DNA from: Bacteroidetes bacterium UBA1947
GTDB taxonomy: Bacteria > Bacteroidota > Bacteroidia > Chitinophagales > Chitinophagaceae
Assembly (NCBI GenBank): GCA_002336915.1
Contig: DDET01000005.1
Coordinates: 1 to 9,118 of the forward strand
Reading direction: 5' to 3'
DNA length: 9,118 nucleotides
Below are positions 5,915-9,118 of the stretch, one piece after another. The notes under the pieces are model-generated. The model was not told where the DNA came from. It ran no database searches and saw only the letters and a list, made by a program, of their open reading frames with translations. Every line of letters begins with the position of its first letter. Positions within the stretch are counted from its first letter, which is position 1. The position numbers were made by a program, and so were the translations under genes.

Positions 5915-7090
5915 ATGGCACAATTGAAGAGCGTGGCAATCCTGGGTTCCACAGGTTCAATAGGGACACAGGCATTGGAAGTAATAGCGGCACACCCCCA
6001 ACTTTTCGCTGCTGAGGTGCTATGTGCCCACAGTAACGCTGAGCTGCTCATAGCACAGGCAAAACATTTCAAACCAAATGCAGTAGTAGTAACCGACGAG
6101 TCAAAATATCCCATAGTAAAGGAGGCCCTAAGCAAGTTGCCTATTAAAGTATTCTGCGGGGCGGATGCACTTGCCGACGTGGTAGCCTGGGACAGCGTGG
6201 ATATCGTGATAACCGCAATAGTCGGTTTTGCAGGTCTGCACTCTACCATAGCTGCTGTAAAAGCAGGTAAACGTATAGCCCTTGCCAATAAAGAGACCCT
6301 GGTGGTAGCTGGTGACATAGTTGCAAAACTTGCCATTGAAACAAAAGCAGAGATAGTGCCGGTGGATAGCGAGCATTCAGCAATATTCCAATGCCTGGCC
6401 GGCGAGGACTATAACAAGATCGAGAAGATAATACTTACCGCCTCGGGCGGGCCTTTTTTAGGCAGGAAGCCCAACTACCTGGTGAATGTGAAGGCTTCAC
6501 ATGCCTTGCAACACCCTAACTGGACAATGGGTGCCAAAATAACGATAGATAGCGCCACCCTGATGAATAAGGGCCTGGAAATGATAGAGGCGAAATGGCT
6601 TTTTGGGCTTACCAATGAACAAATAGATGTAGTAATACACCCCCAATCAATTATTCACTCTATGGTGGAGTTTACAGACAGCTCTATTAAAGCCCAGATG
6701 GGCTTGCCGGATATGAAGCTCCCTATCCAATATGCCCTCGCATACCCGCAAAGACTACAAAATGAGTTTAAACGTATAGATTTCAAGGAATTTTCTAAAT
6801 TGAGCTTCGAACAGCCTGATTATAAAACTTTCCGTAATCTTGCGCTTGCCAAAGACGCCATGTACCGCGGGGGTAACGCACCCTGTGTACTGAATGCCGC
6901 AAACGAAATAGTAGTACATGCGTTTTTGCAAAACAGGGTGAGCTTTATAGAGATGAGTGACGTAATTGAAACAGTAGGTGAGCGCGTGGCTTATATAGAA
7001 CAGCCCACATTAGAAGATCATGAACAATCAGACAAGGAAGCACGTATAAAGGCTGCCGAACTGGTGAAGAAAAGCCAGTTGTCGCATTAA
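5915..7090 (+). CDS. dxr: 1-deoxy-D-xylulose 5-phosphate reductoisomerase
   Basis: Dxr converts DXP to 2-C-methyl-D-erythritol 4-phosphate with NADPH, the first committed step of the MEP isoprenoid pathway, in the cytoplasm. The 391-residue length is normal. The NADPH-binding loop is GSTGSIG (11-17); IALANKETLVVAG follows around residue 120. PVDSEHSAIF supplies the metal ligands D151 and E153, and NKGLEMIEAKWLF supplies the third, E222. HPNWTMG carries the Trp of the flexible active-site loop, and PQSIIHSMVEF and GLPDMKLPIQYAL complete the catalytic domain. All key residues are present. AAGGAG at 5909-5914 touches the ATG directly, with no spacer, whereas a TTG at 5924 has the ideal nine; I keep ATG 5915 but note the doubt. 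rseP begins 15 bases after the stop, so the two form an operon. A likely promoter box lies at 5864-5871. Confidence 0.96.
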   Translation: MAQLKSVAILGSTGSIGTQALEVIAAHPQLFAAEVLCAHSNAELLIAQAKHFKPNAVVVTDESKYPIVKEALSKLPIKVFCGADALADVVAWDSVDIVITAIVGFAGLHSTIAAVKAGKRIALANKETLVVAGDIVAKLAIETKAEIVPVDSEHSAIFQCLAGEDYNKIEKIILTASGGPFLGRKPNYLVNVKASHALQHPNWTMGAKITIDSATLMNKGLEMIEAKWLFGLTNEQIDVVIHPQSIIHSMVEFTDSSIKAQMGLPDMKLPIQYALAYPQRLQNEFKRIDFKEFSKLSFEQPDYKTFRNLALAKDAMYRGGNAPCVLNAANEIVVHAFLQNRVSFIEMSDVIETVGERVAYIEQPTLEDHEQSDKEARIKAAELVKKSQLSH

Positions 7091-7105
7091 ATTTTTATCC
7101 AGCAC

Positions 7106-8485
7106 ATGCAATTGAATACAGTTCTGTTAATATCCGGCGGCGCCACACAGGCGCTTCAGTTAATAGCCGCCTTATCCCTGTTGATACTCCTGCACGAATT
7201 CGGGCATTTCTTTTTTGCCCGGCTATTCAAAGTACGGGTAGAGAAATTTTACCTCTTTTTCGATTTCCTGTTCCCTTTCTCAGGCCTGCTCAATTTTTCT
7301 TTATTTAAAAAGAAAGTAGGCGATACCGAGTACGGCCTGGGCTGGTTTCCATTAGGTGGCTATGTGAAAATAGCCGGTATGGTGGATGAGAGTATGGACA
7401 AGGAACAGATGGCACTACCGCCTCAACCATGGGAATACCGCTCCAAAAAAGCCTGGCAGCGCTTGTTCATCATGCTTGGAGGTATTATCATGAACGTGAT
7501 CGTAGCAATGGTAATATATACTATCATGTTTGCAGGATGGGGCGAGGAGTACCTGCCGACGCAAAATGCTAAATACGGCATTATGGCCGATAGCACAGCT
7601 CAAAGCATAGGCCTGCAGAATGGAGACAAAATAGTATCGATAGACGGCAAACCGGTTGCACGCTTTAATAAGATAGTTGGTGAAATAATTTTCAACGAGG
7701 CTAAAAGCATGCAGGTAGACCGTAATGGCCAGCCCGTGAACATCACCATTCCTGAGGGCACCATTCGTAAGATCATAAAAAGCAAGCGCAATACCTTCAT
7801 ACAACCCCGGGTACCTATAGTAGTAGAAGAAGTAGTGAAAGCAAGCGAAGCTGAGAAAATGGGACTGAAAGCCAAAGACAGTATTATTAATGTGAATGGC
7901 CAGGCGGTTATGTTTTATGATGAGTTTGAAAACATCAAAAAAGCATCAGCAGGCAAGCCGATAGCCCTTACCGTAGTTCGCAATGGTACCGCGGTAGTAG
8001 TAAATGGTGTGGTGCCGCAGGAGAAAATGCTTGGCTTTTTACCCTCCGGCCCGGATGCTTTCTTTAAGTACGACAAGATAAAATACAATGTACCGGAAGC
8101 AATCGCAAAAGGATTTTCATTCACCTTCGATCAATTTTCCAATTACTGGAAACAGTTTAAAATGATCTTCACTTCTAAGGAGATAAAAGCATCGGAAAGT
8201 GTGGGTGGTATTGTAAGTTTTGGCAAGCTATTTTCACCTGTCTTCGATTGGCACGATTTCCTCGGGCTTACTGCATTCGTATCTATCATACTGGCATTCA
8301 TGAACTTGCTGCCTATCCCGGGGTTGGACGGCGGTTATGTGATATTCCTGATCTATGAAATGGTTACCCGTCGCAAAGTAAGCGAGAAGGTAATGGAACG
8401 GGCTACCACCGTAGGATTGGTGCTATTATTGGGCCTGATGCTTTATGCCAACGGACTGGATATATTCAGGCTATTCAAAAAATAA
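7106..8485 (+). CDS. rseP: Site-2 protease RseP (M50 zinc metalloprotease)
   Basis: RseP is an inner-membrane protease that cuts transmembrane segments of anti-sigma factors and leftover signal peptides. The 459-residue protein has the zinc motif HEFGH (30-34) in its first membrane segment, then FPLGGYVKIAGM (81-92). A second membrane segment (about 121-143) is followed by two PDZ-like domains: the first around YGIMADSTAQSIGLQNGDKIVSI (from 157), the second around VVEEVVKASEAEKMGLKAKD (from 239). SVGGIVSFGKLF (365-376) precedes the third segment with NLLPIPGLDGG (400-410), where D408 of the LDG motif completes the zinc site. A final membrane segment is near 434-450. All catalytic residues are present. 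The two PDZ domains fit RseP rather than shorter S2P relatives. It follows dxr by 15 bases and is closed by a terminator. The substrates here cannot be read from the sequence. Confidence 0.95.
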   Translation: MQLNTVLLISGGATQALQLIAALSLLILLHEFGHFFFARLFKVRVEKFYLFFDFLFPFSGLLNFSLFKKKVGDTEYGLGWFPLGGYVKIAGMVDESMDKEQMALPPQPWEYRSKKAWQRLFIMLGGIIMNVIVAMVIYTIMFAGWGEEYLPTQNAKYGIMADSTAQSIGLQNGDKIVSIDGKPVARFNKIVGEIIFNEAKSMQVDRNGQPVNITIPEGTIRKIIKSKRNTFIQPRVPIVVEEVVKASEAEKMGLKAKDSIINVNGQAVMFYDEFENIKKASAGKPIALTVVRNGTAVVVNGVVPQEKMLGFLPSGPDAFFKYDKIKYNVPEAIAKGFSFTFDQFSNYWKQFKMIFTSKEIKASESVGGIVSFGKLFSPVFDWHDFLGLTAFVSIILAFMNLLPIPGLDGGYVIFLIYEMVTRRKVSEKVMERATTVGLVLLLGLMLYANGLDIFRLFKK

Positions 8486-8505
8486 GCTTTCCCATATTAT
8501 ATTGG

Positions 8506-8535
8506 AAACCGTTTCACATGTTGGAACGGTTTTTT
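8506..8535 (+). terminator. Terminator of the dxr-rseP operon
   Basis: AAACCGTTTC (8506-8515), loop ACATGTT, GGAACGGTTT (8523-8532) with one T-G pair, followed by more T to give a run of six (8530-8535). It starts 21 bases after the rseP stop. A clear intrinsic terminator. Confidence 0.85.
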
Positions 8536-8584
8536 GTTGCAATAAGCCGGTAAGGGTTAATTTCAGTTCCATAAAAATTCTAAG

Positions 8585-9010
8585 ATGATAAAACAAAACA
8601 TAAAAGTTACGGTTGATGCTGTTGTGTTCTCAGTAATAGACGAGCAACTAAAGGTATTGCTGGTACAACGTAAAAATGAGCCTTTTAAGGATATGTGGTC
8701 GTTACCGGGTGGCTTTGTGGAAGATGAAGAGGACCTGGAGGATGCCATGAAAAGGGAGTTAATGGAAGAAACGGGATTAAAGTTGAAGCATGCCGCCCAG
8801 CTACACACCTATGGTAAGCCCGGGCGGGACCCGCGTGGGCGCACTGTTACGGTTGCTTATTACGCTTTGCTGGAAGATTACCTCACCCAGGATATTAAAG
8901 GCGGTGATGACGCGGCTGATGCCCAATGGTTCAATATCCATCACTTACCTAAACTGGCATTTGACCATGCCGATATCGTCGCCTATGCTATGAAGCAGTT
9001 GCCTTCTTAG
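8585..9010 (+). CDS. Nudix hydrolase
   Basis: Nudix enzymes hydrolyse nucleoside diphosphates linked to another group, with a divalent metal. This 141-residue protein has an exact Nudix box, G-x5-E-x7-REL-x-EE-x-GL, from G43 to L65, with the catalytic REL.EE at 57-62, preceded by KDMWSLPGGFV. After the box comes GKPGRDPRGRTVTVAYYALL (about 77-96), the RDPRGR.V.VAY pattern seen in COG1051-type ADP-ribose pyrophosphatase relatives and in NrtR regulators. It ends at about 141 residues and so lacks the C-terminal winged-helix domain of NrtR, which suggests a plain enzyme. ADP-ribose is a guess at the substrate. ATG at 8585 has no strong Shine-Dalgarno sequence. The gene lies between the dxr-rseP terminator and tmRNA and seems to be transcribed alone; TTG (8537-8539) and TAATTTCA (8558-8565) are at best a poor promoter. 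Confidence 0.92.
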   Translation: MIKQNIKVTVDAVVFSVIDEQLKVLLVQRKNEPFKDMWSLPGGFVEDEEDLEDAMKRELMEETGLKLKHAAQLHTYGKPGRDPRGRTVTVAYYALLEDYLTQDIKGGDDAADAQWFNIHHLPKLAFDHADIVAYAMKQLPS

Positions 9011-9095
9011 TAATGGCAGTATTTTTAACAGAATATCAGCCAGTTAATTCGTAAATTGCATCAGTTCTTTGACAGCATACTAACTGACAAAAACC

Positions 9096-9118
9096 GGGGC
9101 CGACTGGTTTTGACAGCA
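9096..9118 (+). ncRNA. ssrA: 5' end of tmRNA, cut by the window edge
   Basis: The last 23 bases, GGGGCCGACTGG then TTTTGACAGCA, match the conserved 5' end of bacterial tmRNA: GGGG that pairs with the 3' acceptor arm, followed by the D-arm-like GACTGGTTTTGAC. tmRNA rescues stalled ribosomes by adding a degradation tag. The tag-coding frame, pseudoknots and 3' end lie outside the window. The mature 5' end is probably made by RNase P, so transcription should start upstream in 9011-9095, where TTG (9056-9058) and TAACTGAC (9081-9088) are only weak promoter candidates. Confidence 0.85.

Noticed and set aside
5896..6376. Open frames on the - strand opposite the start of dxr
   Set aside because: Ser/Ala/Thr-rich shadow translations of the dxr coding sequence with no start context or motif.
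1..9118. CRISPR array, insertion sequence, phage or defence system
   Set aside because: No regularly spaced repeats, transposase motifs or terminal inverted repeats are visible, and most genes are housekeeping; only the left-edge toxin remnant is accessory.

Overview
The window looks like a piece of a Bacteroidota chromosome, most likely of the Chitinophagaceae or a near relative. Evidence: a DUF3098 gene follows ftsX; an arginase-like protein of a type I know from Bacteroidota is present; several starts are preceded by boxes matching the Bacteroidota -7 consensus TAnnTTTG (TATTTTTG before ftsX, TAATTTTG before hflX, TACCTTTG before dxr); and Shine-Dalgarno sequences are mostly weak or absent. 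The lineage call is inference from gene content and promoter style.

Layout. Bases 1-420 (+) hold the C-terminal end of a zeta-toxin-family ATPase, interrupted by a stop codon, and a small downstream partner gene, closed by a terminator. Bases 482-2013 (-) hold ftsX and a DUF3098 membrane protein as one unit, ended by a 26-bp perfect palindrome that acts as terminator, followed by a separate 64-residue orphan gene. Bases 2214-4627 (+) hold an arginase-fold protein lacking most of the usual manganese ligands, and the ribosome-associated GTPase gene hflX. Between them lies a UUCG-loop hairpin that seems to be both the terminator of the first gene and the 5' end of the hflX transcript. Bases 4818-5724 hold an unrecognised 82-residue gene (+) and a DUF2461 gene (-), tail to tail with one base between them. 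Bases 5915-8485 (+) hold dxr (MEP isoprenoid pathway) and rseP (site-2 protease), a two-gene operon with a visible promoter box and terminator. A Nudix hydrolase gene (8585-9010) follows, and the window ends 23 bases into tmRNA (ssrA).

Most genes are housekeeping: cell division and envelope (FtsX, RseP), isoprenoid synthesis (Dxr), ribosome rescue or splitting (HflX, tmRNA) and nucleotide clean-up (Nudix). The accessory part is the decayed toxin-like locus at the left edge. I see no CRISPR array, insertion sequence, rRNA or tRNA, and no clear new multi-gene system. The points most worth a second look are the ligand-poor arginase-like protein, the dual-role hairpin before hflX, the interrupted zeta-toxin locus and the leader of dxr.
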